From Vavraia culicis subsp. floridensis (Eukaryota > Microsporidia > Pleistophoridae), in NCBI RefSeq assembly GCF_000192795.1, contig NW_007360606.1, positions 173,421 to 205,880 of the forward strand: a stretch of DNA of 32,460 nt. Reading direction: 5' to 3'. The position numbers and the translations under genes were made by a program. The first letter of the stretch is position 1; the number at the start of each line of letters is the position of its first letter. Below, one piece after another: positions 8,023-17,190 of this stretch. Below the pieces are notes generated by a model that saw only the letters and a program-made list of their open reading frames with translations, searched no databases and was not told where the DNA came from.

Positions 8023-9198
8023 TCACACGATTTCATTTCCCATGAACACCTGTCCACTGGCCGTGGTGCCCTCGGTAAAAACGTAATCGCTTGTTACCTT
8101 GCAGTCCATAAGCACGCAACCATCGCATATCGTAACGTTGCTGCCGATCAAGCACCTCCTTATCTTGCAGCTCTTGCCGATTTTTACGTTATTGAACACA
8201 ATGCTGTCCTCAACCAGTGTTTCATCTCCTATTTCACAGTTATTGCCCACGGTAGCGTTCTTGAGGTACGACTTGCCTATCGTAAGGAACCGGCCCACGA
8301 TGTTTTTGTCATCGGGAAACGAAATTCTGTTTTTGGTTTTAAAAACGAAGTTCCTGTTCTGCAGGTTGTAATTCATTGCATACTTCTGTCTCTCCTCCTC
8401 GTCCAAATCCTGCAGCTCCGCAGTGTGGAGATAAAACGGCAGGTTCTTTGTTCTTTCTCTGAGAATGTTCGTTACTTTCACCAAATCGGTGTACTTCTGT
8501 ACCTGAAAAATGTCATTTTCTGAATAAAAGAACCGTACCGGTGTCTTGAGCCGCAGCTTGCTCACCAGCATGGGGAAAAGGTTGCTCTTGAACGAGAAGA
8601 ACTCCCCCTCAATCTCCTCAAACACCTTCACGCGCATGACATACACCTGTGCTATATCAAGATTTGCACTAAATATTGTGCGGCTGTGCTCTTGAAAGAA
8701 CCTATTCTCCAGCGTATTGTTACAATCATTGTTGTAAAACAGGATGTTATCCTCGTTGTACCCGAGAATCGATGCACCGTCGGCATCCTTCTTCACAATC
8801 ACGAACACACCGGTCTTCTTCTTCAGGAACACGTTCAAAATCTCCTTCAACTTCATGAAAGAGACGACATCGCCCTTCGTTATTATAACGTGCGATGTTT
8901 TTACCTCCTTGATGATCTTCTTCAGGTTGTGGTACGTGCCATCGTACTGCAGCAGCCCGATAAATGTTATTTTGGACTTGCACGCACATTCAGCAACGAT
9001 CTCGTTCACAAGCTCTCTGTATCGCTCAAGGCCTATGATCATTATCTCGCTGCTTATGTCGTCCATCCACCGCAGGTTGTGCAGAAGCAGCGGTTCGTTG
9101 AGGATTGGCAGGCTGAACTTGGGGTACTTCACGGTGCAGATAGGGCTTAGCTCCGTGCTTGGACCTAAGAATACCACTGAAGTGAACGAGGGAGTCAT
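8023..9198 (-). CDS. GCD1: Translation initiation factor eIF2B subunit gamma
   Basis: Predicted 391-residue gamma subunit of the eIF2B guanine-nucleotide exchange factor, which with the epsilon subunit recharges eIF2 with GTP in the cytosol. The N-terminal half is a nucleotidyltransferase-like fold; its first strand and loop (VVFLGPSTELSP, then KYPKFSLPILNEPLL) correspond to the family's V-x-M-A-G-G-x-G-x-R ... P-K-P-L-L-P-V-x-N pattern. The G-rich loop is lost, as expected since eIF2B gamma is not a sugar transferase. The C-terminal part (about 304-391) is a left-handed beta-helix built from hexapeptide repeats (IGDETLVEDSIVFNNVKIG, CLIGSNVTI, GCVLMDCKV). Yeast and human proteins are longer (about 450-580), so this is reduced. 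Epsilon-subunit identity is less likely because there is no C-terminal HEAT (W2) domain. The start has GGG runs (CCC on the coding strand) just upstream. Confidence 0.8.
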   Translation of the reverse strand: MTPSFTSVVFLGPSTELSPICTVKYPKFSLPILNEPLLLHNLRWMDDISSEIMIIGLERYRELVNEIVAECACKSKITFIGLLQYDGTYHNLKKIIKEVKTSHVIITKGDVVSFMKLKEILNVFLKKKTGVFVIVKKDADGASILGYNEDNILFYNNDCNNTLENRFFQEHSRTIFSANLDIAQVYVMRVKVFEEIEGEFFSFKSNLFPMLVSKLRLKTPVRFFYSENDIFQVQKYTDLVKVTNILRERTKNLPFYLHTAELQDLDEEERQKYAMNYNLQNRNFVFKTKNRISFPDDKNIVGRFLTIGKSYLKNATVGNNCEIGDETLVEDSIVFNNVKIGKSCKIRRCLIGSNVTICDGCVLMDCKVTSDYVFTEGTTASGQVFMGNEIV

Positions 9199-9205
9199 GT
9201 GGAAA

Positions 9206-9218
9206 GGGTACGAGGGGG
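9206..9218 (-). promoter_or_regulatory. CCC and CCCCC start signals of the eIF2B gamma gene
   Basis: On the coding strand CCCCC (9214-9218) and CCC (9206-9208) precede the ATG at 9198 by about 15 and 7 bases. Confidence 0.55.
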
Positions 9219-9777
9219 TAAAAAAAGAAGCAGCAATTCAGAGCGTTGACGAATCTGCCATATAAAATTTACCGACAACGATCGCACAGAATACATACGG
9301 TCACGAGGCGGCATAACAGTTGGGAGTGAAGAACGAGCGTATGCTAAGGATCCTATGTTCAACACTTGATTAAATGTTTGCTGCAGGAGTTGCCAAACAT
9401 GAAGTGCTCATCAGGGCATTCAAATTAATTCAATTGCACGTTATGGGGGAATATCGCACCGCACCAACACGGTTTTCACGGTGTTGCTAGATCGTGTGGA
9501 GTGGGTGCACCTGAAAGGAAGGCAATGGCTTATCTTATCCGTTGGAATGGTATTTTATTGAAGATGGCCCTACGATTCGCATATCGATTTCGCTCTCTCG
9601 GATGCACCGTTTTTCTCACATAACCTGAAATGATGCTTTTTTGTGTGCTTGTTCTGTGGCACCCGTCTCGCCCAGCTGCACGGTGTGGAACGAAGCTGTG
9701 CCAATGGAGAGATGTAAGAGACCATGAAGTGGAGTTATTATCATACCGCCAACCAAGAACTTATCACAGAGCAATAT

Positions 9778-9996
9778 GCTATTTGCAATTCAAAGTTCTG
9801 AACATGCCCGCCATTTCATCACTACAACGTGCTATTTGCAATTCAAAGTTCTGAACATGCCCGCCATTTCATCACTACAACGTGCTATTTGCAATTCAAA
9901 GTTCTGAACATGCCCGCCATTTCATCACTAAAACGTGCTATTTGCAATTCAAAGTTCTGAACATGCCCGCCATTTCATCACTAAAACGTGCTATTT
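9778..9996 (+). repeat. Tandem repeat, 53-bp unit, four copies plus a partial
   Basis: The unit begins gctatttgcaattcaaag and restarts at 9778, 9831, 9884, 9937 and 9990, the last being only a few bases. Copies differ mainly in tacaac versus taaaac near the unit end, giving two older and two newer copies. Confidence 0.92.
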
Positions 9997-10930
9997 ATCA
10001 GCACCGAGTCGTCCGGTCTTTGTTACCACACGGTCAGCTACGTCGCTATTCGTATTTAACGCATCGCACGCTTATTCCACAATGTGATAGGGCTGATCTC
10101 CTAGCTCGTAACAATCCAGGTAACAAAGCGCATCGCAAGGGTCCGTGTTATTGATTTGTGGCAAGATAAACAAACGATTTTCATGGGATAGAAAATTGCA
10201 GGGGCCTAAAAACATCTGTGAGCAATGCGTACGTATTGGCATGTTGTTCAGCAGAATAAGGTTGTTTAAATTGTGCACTGGAACTGTTCGGTAAGCTACA
10301 CCGTAAAAAAATGCAGATTCAGAGTAAAAAATACGTGCAGATCACAACATTGAAGGTCCTTCTTTAAAAATTGAACCTGACGGCTGAATCACACACAAAG
10401 AAGTGTAATAAATGTTAATTGTGGTGTATTACGTACTTTTACGAGCAATTCATTTAAAAACGTTTTACTGCCATTAAATGGAAATGATTTAACAAAGTAC
10501 TCATTCGCAGTGATGAGAGGGCGAGTGAATCATTCACTATTGTGCAAAACACAATCAAACAGCCAAAATGGGTGTGTGGCAGGAATAGTACCGTAAATAC
10601 GGCCATTATCACCGAGGAACGCGGTTAGAAAAATGGATGGATACGAAGCAGCACGGTGAATGCTTTGCTGCAACAGAGAAAAGCAGATCTACGTGCTGTA
10701 TGCTATCGAACGAGCACAAGCAGACAATGCGAACTGTTAATATCACCAAATAACCGCAAAGCAATGTAAAACGGGCAGTACATGCGAATTTGTTTGTTCC
10801 TTTTCACAAAATTGAGCAATCACCGATGTTTTGTTTTTATTTTGTCATGTTCTGAAACACAATCACATATCAAAATATTTGATACAAAAGCAAATTTAAA
10901 AGAATAAAACATTTAGTCTCACTGTTCGGA

Positions 10931-12172
10931 ATGAAGAACCACTACAGCTACGCCATTTATTTCGTGTTCACGGTCACGGTTATCATCATATTCATCGAGC
11001 TAATGAACGCCATGTACTTCCGATTCGTGCTCTCGGAAGATATGGTCGGTTTTAGGAAGGGTCAAATGGTCTATGAACTGGCCGAAAAGAACAAGACGAG
11101 CTTCCTCAGCTCGCAGATCAAGGGCTCAGAGAGCAGAATAATGAGCGTGCTTGTCGACATTGTAAAAACGCTCTTCCTGATATTTGTGAGCTTACTTTTC
11201 CTTAACAGGACATTCCAAAAATTTGGGATGAGAGTTGCGAGCGGAAACATTTCGATTGTAAAGCGCGACTTTCGCAATCTGACACGCAAAGAGATAAACT
11301 TCCTTTGTCTGGTGGCCGGCCTGTTCATTCTGAACAAACTTGTTCTGCAGATAGTGTCCAAAGACAAGATATCGAAGTACTTTGCGCTTAAAATATCGCT
11401 GATGGGCATTATCGGCTATCTGCTAGTTCTTCCGCTTGCGATATTTCTAGCATACGTGCTCCTGGAGTACTTTGGCAAGAAGATTATTGTGGCGTGCTAC
11501 CTCGCGTACATCATCAAGATCCTCCCAGATGTTCTGATCAACGACAACGTTAACTTTGATAAGATGGAGCAGGTGGATGTGAAGTCGTTTCCGGATGACA
11601 TCCAGCACCTGCTGTACAAGTACCATCTGGAGGACTCGGTGTTCAAGGAGAAAATACCGGGCTCAGAAAAGAACGCAGCCCTGATCGGATACGGCAAGGG
11701 AGCACGCATGGAAATATACGGTAATTTCACCGAGACCGATCAAGATCAGCTTTTCTCCGTGTTCCTGCACGAAATAGGCCATGCCAAAGAAAATACCCTG
11801 ATGCGCAAGACGATAATTTACATAACTCTGCTCATAATTGAGCTGCTGTTCATGCTGTACATCTACGATACGATCAGCGCAAAGTTCACCACCGAGATAA
11901 TCTCGGTGTTCACCGCATTTGTGCTACTCGTCTTCGTTTATAGAGCACTGCTCAGACAGTGGCTGCTGATGGTCTATAAGATAGCGTCGCAGCAGTCGGA
12001 AATCAACTCGGATATGTTTGCAAAGGAGCACGAGTATGGGAGAGAACTGGCAGAAACACTGTTTAACATTGTAATTGACGCGAATGACTTCCTCAAGCCC
12101 ACGGCGATATACAATTTTTTGAGGAGTGGCCATCCGGCCATATATGCACGAATAGACTATTTAGGCGAGTAA
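10931..12172 (+). CDS. STE24: CAAX prenyl protease 1 (Ste24/ZMPSTE24, family M48A)
   Basis: Predicted 413-residue zinc metalloprotease of the ER and nuclear membrane. Ste24 removes the last three residues from prenylated CAAX proteins and clears clogged translocons. The zinc motif HEIGH is at residues 280-284, and the downstream ligand motif is E357-INSD. The N-terminal half has several membrane segments (about 8-28, 70-92, 125-145, 158-185), and two more follow the zinc motif (about 295-315 and 322-342), matching the seven-span barrel of the family. The very C-terminus (HPAIYARIDYL) corresponds to the conserved HPxxxxRI motif. Length is near the family's 420-475. There is no CCC/GGG run before the ATG, unlike at most conserved genes here. 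An AATAAA overlaps the stop (12172-12177). Confidence 0.92.
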   Translation: MKNHYSYAIYFVFTVTVIIIFIELMNAMYFRFVLSEDMVGFRKGQMVYELAEKNKTSFLSSQIKGSESRIMSVLVDIVKTLFLIFVSLLFLNRTFQKFGMRVASGNISIVKRDFRNLTRKEINFLCLVAGLFILNKLVLQIVSKDKISKYFALKISLMGIIGYLLVLPLAIFLAYVLLEYFGKKIIVACYLAYIIKILPDVLINDNVNFDKMEQVDVKSFPDDIQHLLYKYHLEDSVFKEKIPGSEKNAALIGYGKGARMEIYGNFTETDQDQLFSVFLHEIGHAKENTLMRKTIIYITLLIIELLFMLYIYDTISAKFTTEIISVFTAFVLLVFVYRALLRQWLLMVYKIASQQSEINSDMFAKEHEYGRELAETLFNIVIDANDFLKPTAIYNFLRSGHPAIYARIDYLGE

Positions 12173-12544
12173 ATAAAAGGATACTTACGATTACCGCGCA
12201 GAGTTACCGTGTTTGTTCAGTTCTACAAATGAAATGCATTGCGTGATGAGCATCATGTTATTTTTTGCAAACCGCTCATCAATTTTTGCCACTACCGCGC
12301 AATAATCTGTTTTGCTGGCACAGGGAATGAGTAACAGGCACGATACGTAGCTCAATTCTGTATAAAATGGTGCACTTCTTCGTTGAGTCACCGATCGCTC
12401 AGCAGAATCGATGGATGTTGTGTTCGTGTTACCGAATTGATAGCGTATTATTCGATCAGGTCGGTACCTACGATGCGAGTAGCAGGCCTTCATTGCACAG
12501 CACGTAAAGCGATTGCAAGTACAACGTTACGTTTCTTCATAAAA

Positions 12545-12736
12545 ATGTCTGAAAACGTTATCGCTCCCTATTCAAAGTTGATTCGTACTCCACCACTTGT
12601 TCGCCAAAGGTGTATTCCGTATTCATCACATCTCGGGATGTACCCTATGAGGCGCCAAGCACAGAGAGCCAGCTTTCTTCAAAGGTTCTCTCTCCTAAAT
12701 GCGCTTAAGCACTATTCGCAGAGCTTATTTCTCTGA
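12545..12736 (+). CDS. Small hypothetical ORF, 63 aa, doubtful
   Basis: ATG at 12545 in an A-rich context (cataaaaatg), 63 codons to TGA, and open upstream of the ATG. The peptide is basic (pairs such as MRRQAQR and several Arg) with no membrane span or known domain. It has no CCC/GGG signal. It ends about 120 bases before the EF-hand gene on the same strand. Probably chance, recorded because the frame is clean. Confidence 0.2.
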   Translation: MSENVIAPYSKLIRTPPLVRQRCIPYSSHLGMYPMRRQAQRASFLQRFSLLNALKHYSQSLFL

Positions 12737-12853
12737 TACGCTAAAATAATCAAATTCGCATTTATCCACGTAATGACCGCTAATAGGCAACAAATGCACA
12801 AAACACGTCTTCCCATCAAAAATCCACAGTTTTTATTTTTTTGCCAACCTGCA

Positions 12854-12856
12854 CCC
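12854..12856 (+). promoter_or_regulatory. CCC start signal of the EF-hand gene
   Basis: CCC touches the ATG at 12857. It selects this ATG over an in-frame ATG at 12773 whose 28 extra residues do not resemble an EF-hand protein. Confidence 0.6.
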
Positions 12857-13276
12857 ATGGCAGAATACGAATCAAAGCTCCTTGAACTTTTTTCGAACGG
12901 TAACGACAACCACATAGACACGGTGTACCTGCGCGATCTGTTCTACTTCCTTGGATACGGTGTAAACGCCGAACAGCTGAGTTTTATCCTCGATCGGAAC
13001 AAATTCAGGAAGACGAGCGTAACATTCAGTGAGGTGAACAGGATGGTTGAGGGGATGGACGAGATACAGGCCGAGGACATTTTCAAAGCATTCGCGTATT
13101 ACAGCAGGAACGATGAGTGCGAAGTCAATATCAAAGATCTTAAGGAGGTGTTGGAGAAGGGAAGGAACGGTTTTACCGAGGATGAGATTGAGGAGATCGT
13201 ACGGCATGTTGAATGTGACTATGAAGGCAAGTTTAACTACGAAATGTTTGTTGGTAAGAAACTGCTTGGTGAGTAA
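12857..13276 (+). CDS. Calmodulin-superfamily protein, myosin-light-chain-like
   Basis: Predicted 139-residue protein with the two-lobed EF-hand layout of calmodulin and myosin light chains. Recognisable helix-loop-helix units lie at about 5-30, 41-66, 75-101 and 109-134. The loops are degenerate: the fourth reads E-C-D-Y-E-G-K-F-N-Y-E-M, keeping the central Gly but losing the first Asp and the twelfth-position Glu; the third (S-R-N-D-E-C-E-V-N-I-K-D) lacks the Gly. Calcium binding is therefore doubtful, which points to a structural light chain that clamps an IQ motif of myosin (Mlc1/Cdc4 type) rather than calmodulin or centrin. Length is slightly under the usual 145-150. A probable profilin gene lies elsewhere in the window, consistent with a working actomyosin system. 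Start set at the ATG directly after CCC. Confidence 0.72.
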   Translation: MAEYESKLLELFSNGNDNHIDTVYLRDLFYFLGYGVNAEQLSFILDRNKFRKTSVTFSEVNRMVEGMDEIQAEDIFKAFAYYSRNDECEVNIKDLKEVLEKGRNGFTEDEIEEIVRHVECDYEGKFNYEMFVGKKLLGE

Positions 13277-13736
13277 AGCTGTGTTTTAGCGTTTATACCT
13301 GTGACTGCTTAGGGCCGCCTTTTGTTTTAAGCAAAATTTTTGGCCTAATAAGCGTGCCATCCATAAATTTTACACCAGCTAACACCAAATGGACAGTTCA
13401 CCCGTAATTTGTGTTGCGACACATGAATGCGCTGTTCAAGTGGCATATCAACACAAATTCTAAATATTTATAAATAACATACCTTGGTTTGGTGGTGCTG
13501 TAATGAACTAAATTCTTGCTGTATCTGAGTGACAAGTAAATTTAGATTCGAGTAAAGGAGTGTTCTTACGAAATGACAGCAGTGATGAGTTTGGTATTTA
13601 TTTTTGGCAAACAAATTTTGTGGTTTGCATCATCTTAGACGAGGTGTTGTTCACAGACTGTGAGAGCTGATCTGCGTGCGGTGAGGAGAAATGGGGCTTG
13701 TGTAAATTTAATTGTGCTTCATGATGAGATTGTGAG

Positions 13737-13819
13737 CGTATTTTGGTGAAATAGTGGGATCGATTAATGTGAGAGCTGGTCGTGAGGTATGGGTGGAACG
13801 TATTTTGGTGAAATAGTGG
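13737..13819 (+). repeat. Direct repeat, 21 bp, spaced 62 bp
   Basis: cgtattttggtgaaatagtg plus one more G occurs at 13737-13757 and 13799-13819. Sequence after each copy differs, so this is either a decayed 62-bp tandem duplication or a paired site. Confidence 0.7.
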
Positions 13820-14511
13820 AATCAAATGAAGCGCTGTCAGCAGTTGAAGCTGTGCAACAGTGAGGTACCGGTACAGAAGTAATTTTAGCAAACCTGATGG
13901 AAAAGCAAGCGGAGCAGTGCGAAGGTACGGTTACACATTCATAAAAATTACATGCACAGCAGCATCTGTTCAAATTACAGCAATTTCTATAAAACAAGTC
14001 TTTAATTGCAGGAATTGTGTGTAATACTTACCAGTGAACGGGATTATGTATCTAAATGTTGAGCAAAGTACCATTTTAGAAGGTTTTATCCGTTTCTGAA
14101 CATGTTCTGCAGACCAACTGTATTATTTAGCGTTTTAGCCTTTCTTGCTGCACCATGTGCGGTTCGTTTTTAACTCAGGCTCATTTTCAATAAAGTGGTG
14201 CTATTTATGACCAATACGTTGCAGCTGAACAGCTATCGCATTTGATACGTATCAACCACTCCTTCTCACACATTTTTTTGGCATACTGATTCGTTCTCAC
14301 TTGACACGGATAAACCATTATTTCTAGTAATCATACGAGATGGTCCTTTCTTATTCGATATATACAAACAATTCTTTTTTGTAGATAGCTGTAGTGATGT
14401 ACTCACTAGCACGAATTATAGCAGTGATGTATTCGCCACACAAATTAATTGCGCTTTGCTGCGACTGATCATGGCCCGTTTCCTTCGTTTTTATTATTCG
14501 TGAATTCCGTA

Positions 14512-14516
14512 CCCCC
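14512..14516 (+). promoter_or_regulatory. CCCCC start signal of the proteasome gene
   Basis: Five C residues ending 5 bases before the ATG at 14522. Confidence 0.6.
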
Positions 14517-14521
14517 TCGGA

Positions 14522-15229
14522 ATGGCAAGTGACCACAGAGTAAACTCGTACAGCCCTGAAGGGCGCATTTACCAGATAGAGTACGCCATGAAGGCGATGA
14601 ACCATGGCGTGACGACCGTGGCACTCACAAACAGGGATGCGATTGTGATAAGCTCAGAGAAGAAGATTCTCTCCAAGCTGCAGGTAACAAGCTCGGCCAC
14701 CAAACACTACAAGATCGATGACAGGATAGGCCTGGCATTCTCAGGGATAAGCGCGGATGCATCGGTCATAGTGGAGAAGAGCAGGATGTACATGGTGAGC
14801 CGGATGATGCAGTACGATGAGTGTAGCAGTGTGATGGGGATATTGAAGAGTCTGTGTGCGCAGAGTCTTAGGTTTGGCGAGCGTGATCCGGGCAAGAAAA
14901 TATTTTCCAGGCCGTTCGGTGTGTCCATTCTGATAGCTGCGTTCGAGGAGTGTCCCAAGCTGTTCCTGCTGGAACCGAGTGGGTCGTACAAGCAGTTTAA
15001 GGCGAAATCGATCGGCAGCGCACACCAAGCGGTGGATAATGAGCTGCTTGATCGGTATGACGAGGATATATCGAGCGATGACACGGTCCTGCTCTCGTAC
15101 AAGCTGCTCAAAGACGTGATGAAAGATAAGATAAGCCATGAAAACGTTGAAACGATGATAGTGAACAAGGACGGAGTACGGTTCTTAAGCGAAGATGAGG
15201 TGGGCAATTACCTGGTGAGGGTTAATTAA
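14522..15229 (+). CDS. PUP2: 20S proteasome subunit alpha5
   Basis: Predicted 235-residue alpha-type subunit of the 20S proteasome core. The N-terminus carries the alpha signature (VNSYSPEGRIYQIEYAMKA, residues 7-25) used in ring assembly and gating. SGISADASVIVEKSR, SLRFGE, SRPFGVSILIA (129-139) and LEPSGSYKQFKAKSIGSA follow the alpha5 pattern (SRPFGVALL, DPSG, AIGSA), and the tail with KQVMEEK-like LKDVMKDK also fits alpha5. Alpha subunits have no catalytic Thr, and none is seen. Length is near the family's 240-260. Which of the seven alpha subunits it is was judged by pattern, so alpha5 is likely but not certain. It stands alone on its strand. Confidence 0.87.
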   Translation: MASDHRVNSYSPEGRIYQIEYAMKAMNHGVTTVALTNRDAIVISSEKKILSKLQVTSSATKHYKIDDRIGLAFSGISADASVIVEKSRMYMVSRMMQYDECSSVMGILKSLCAQSLRFGERDPGKKIFSRPFGVSILIAAFEECPKLFLLEPSGSYKQFKAKSIGSAHQAVDNELLDRYDEDISSDDTVLLSYKLLKDVMKDKISHENVETMIVNKDGVRFLSEDEVGNYLVRVN

Positions 15230-15480
15230 ATGGAGGGTTTTGTACTTAGAGGTACGTTTTGTGCCGTGCGCATGTTGTTGGTACTACCGCTTATGTCAGT
15301 TCTGTCACCCATTTCAATACCTGCGCATTTCCATGCTTTACATCGTCTTTTATTCGGTTGATTTCTCCGCATTTCCTATCAGAATGGTACGGGTGTTCAT
15401 TCTTGGTATTACATGCAATTCCAATGTTTTCATTTTTTGATCCTTTTCGCTTTCGTATTTTCTACCGATACGTTTTTTTG

Positions 15481-15520
15481 TGATTATGTGTTTTTATGAT
15501 TATGTGTTTTTATGATTATG
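15481..15520 (+). repeat. Tandem repeat, 16-bp unit, 2.5 copies
   Basis: The unit tgattatgtgttttta restarts at 15481, 15497 and 15513. Confidence 0.8.
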
Positions 15521-15538
15521 TTTTCCTATAAATATGTT

Positions 15539-15653
15539 CCCTATCCGCTCCTTCTCTTACTCCCTATCCGCTCCTTCTCTTACTCCCTATCCGCTCCTTC
15601 TCTTACTCCCTATCCGTTCCTTCTCTCATTCCCTATCCGTTCCTTCTCTCATT
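15539..15653 (+). repeat. Tandem repeat, 23-bp unit, five copies
   Basis: The unit ccctatccgctccttctctt plus act restarts at 15539, 15562, 15585, 15608 and 15631. The first three copies are identical; the last two share changes (ccgttcc, ctcatt), so copies have spread in two blocks. Confidence 0.92.
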
Positions 15654-15770
15654 CTCCTTTCACGCCCACTACTACACATTTCACCGTATTATCACCGTCA
15701 CCTTCCGTCCAAACCAAGACTCATCATTTCCAGCCATCTCACCCATTGTTAGTTCATCCGTGTCCCAGGA

Positions 15771-16826
15771 TCAAAGCCTGACAGCGTTAAAGAAGATAAA
15801 ATCCCTCAGCGAATATTTCTTGGCAAAGAACGGTAAAAAGACGGACACCAGCATAAAAACGATAAAATCGCCCAATGATTGCTCCATCAGAGTGTTATCC
15901 ACCGCGTTGTACACCATTTGATTGGAAAAGCCGTTCGCAAAGAACAGAACAAGCGACAGGTAGATGTGGAAGAACTGCTGGTCAATGATGCAGTAGAAGG
16001 TGAGTGCCACGATGAGCACCTTCGAAAGGTAGGCGAACACATTATTCGGCATTTTGAAGGGCAGCAACCGGAACAGAAAATCGATTGAAAAGTAGAACAC
16101 CACGGTTGAGATGTTCTCGGTGCGTGCTGTAAGCACAAGAAACAGAAATATTTCGTTTGTCTTGCACAGCAGGCACAGCACGAACAGGGGCACGTTGCGT
16201 TTGCTTGGCTTGTTCTCGTGCACGCTCACCACCATTCTTTCTTTCCTGAGGAGTATCACGCATTGGATAGCACCTGCCACGACGTACAGCAGGATGCACA
16301 GGTGATAGTATGGCTGAAAAGACTTTACGCCCGTTATGTACGTCATGAACAGTGCCGAGAGGTAAACAGGTGCCTCCTCAAACACCATGAGCAGTACTCT
16401 GTGGTAGAACACGCTCTCGTTGAAGCACTGCTCGTACAGCGAATAGTCGTAGAACAGCCCGATACGGGCTGAAAGAACGTTTTGGATGGACACGAGCACA
16501 ATGAAAATGTACGGGCTCTTCTCGAAAAGACAGTCCACGAAGCGGCTCACACACATCATGAACACGCACAGAAATGCAACGTACTCGAGCACCTCAAGCG
16601 GCCTGTTCGTCCTGCACCGGTGTATAAAGCACAGTTCAACGACATGGTATACCAGGCTCGGCACCATGAACGAAAAAATGGTGGGGTACGATATGCTACC
16701 GGTGATTCGCCGGTAGTTGTAGATGAAGAACGACGTGTTGAAGAAGATAAACGATGTTCTGTGCGCGAGCACGTGTGTGATGTGCAGCAGGTAAAACAAA
16801 ATGCCCGTTTTCGGTGCTTTGAACAT
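15771..16826 (-). CDS. Polytopic membrane protein of unknown function
   Basis: From the ATG at 16826 this gives 351 residues with roughly ten membrane segments, for example around residues 8-29, 44-68, 78-100, 105-127, 140-165, 173-193 and 210-232, and three or four more toward the C-terminus. Loops are short and contain basic residues (RRIT, LLRKERM, KPSKR). The spacing is compatible with a transporter of the MFS type, but I see no MFS A-motif and assign no substrate. The frame stays open for 79 codons upstream to a TTG at 17063 without another ATG; that extension is hydrophilic and Cys/Lys-rich at its start and looks noncoding. No CCC/GGG run precedes the ATG. The next gene upstream on the same strand is another multi-span protein (Phs1-like), 364 bases away. 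Confidence 0.68.
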   Translation of the reverse strand: MFKAPKTGILFYLLHITHVLAHRTSFIFFNTSFFIYNYRRITGSISYPTIFSFMVPSLVYHVVELCFIHRCRTNRPLEVLEYVAFLCVFMMCVSRFVDCLFEKSPYIFIVLVSIQNVLSARIGLFYDYSLYEQCFNESVFYHRVLLMVFEEAPVYLSALFMTYITGVKSFQPYYHLCILLYVVAGAIQCVILLRKERMVVSVHENKPSKRNVPLFVLCLLCKTNEIFLFLVLTARTENISTVVFYFSIDFLFRLLPFKMPNNVFAYLSKVLIVALTFYCIIDQQFFHIYLSLVLFFANGFSNQMVYNAVDNTLMEQSLGDFIVFMLVSVFLPFFAKKYSLRDFIFFNAVRL

Positions 16827-17190
16827 TTTTTGTTTCAGCACGGCCTTGTTGTTTTTAAAGGAAGATGAAACATCAGTGATGAATGACAGTGAGCAGTACG
16901 GTAATGCGTGGCTGAGGTTTTTGAGGAATGCATGTGTTGAGGATGGAATGCCAAAAATATTACGCACATTGCCGAAATCACCATCCCACCGCCAAATGAA
17001 GCATTTCTTCTTGCAACACTTTTTACCACGTACCGGTCCGTTCGCTATGTTTACGCATTGCAAATTACTCGTAAACCGGTCCTCAGCACAGTTCTTTTAA
17101 TTAACACAGCCTTTCACTCAGGTACCATTAACAGATCGCTAACCAAATTACAAAACCTCCAAAGCAACTGCTACGCACCGTTAAACCATT
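16827..17190. other. Intergenic region between two minus-strand membrane-protein genes
   Basis: 364 bases. Partly open in the frame of the downstream gene but without an ATG there. No gene or structured element recognised. Confidence 0.5.

Larger units (their letters stand above)
9199..10930. other. Long intergenic region with 53-bp minisatellite
   Basis: About 1.7 kb between divergent genes (eIF2B gamma minus, Ste24 plus), so it should hold two promoters. It contains the 53-bp repeat at 9778-9996. Open frames overlapping the repeat are not supported. From 10,200 to 10,930 the sequence is AT-rich with several short runs and no gene. Confidence 0.55.
12173..12856. other. Intergenic region with one doubtful ORF
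   Basis: No recognisable gene. An ATG ORF of 63 codons (12545-12736) is listed separately. Other open frames start at TTG or sit opposite it. Confidence 0.45.
13277..14521. other. Intergenic region with a 21-bp direct repeat
   Basis: About 1.2 kb, no supported gene. Minus-strand frames at 13598-13997 have no start signal and no domain. It contains a 21-bp direct repeat and a 23-codon signal-like ORF at 14102-14173 that I do not accept as a gene. Confidence 0.5.
15230..15770. other. Intergenic region between convergent genes, with two tandem repeats
   Basis: Pyrimidine-rich on the plus strand. It holds a 16-bp repeat (15481-15520) and a 23-bp repeat (15539-15653), then a short C/T-rich stretch before the end of the minus-strand membrane-protein gene. 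The frames translated across it (FSYSLSAPSL and similar) are repeat artefacts. Confidence 0.6.

Noticed and set aside
7927..9265. Several plus-strand open frames, up to 198 codons
   Set aside because: All lie opposite the eIF2B gamma gene and have no start signal or homology.
14024..14032. ATACTTACC, identical to the U1 snRNA 5' end
   Set aside because: The following sequence has no recognisable U1 stem-loop I 70K-binding loop; nine bases can match by chance.
14102..14173. 23-codon ORF with a signal-peptide-like sequence
   Set aside because: It stops right after the hydrophobic core; too short and without a start signal. It could be a first exon, but no donor site was seen.
16827..17063. 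79-codon upstream extension of the polytopic membrane protein
   Set aside because: It has no ATG and its composition is unlike the membrane protein; more likely untranslated or chance open sequence.
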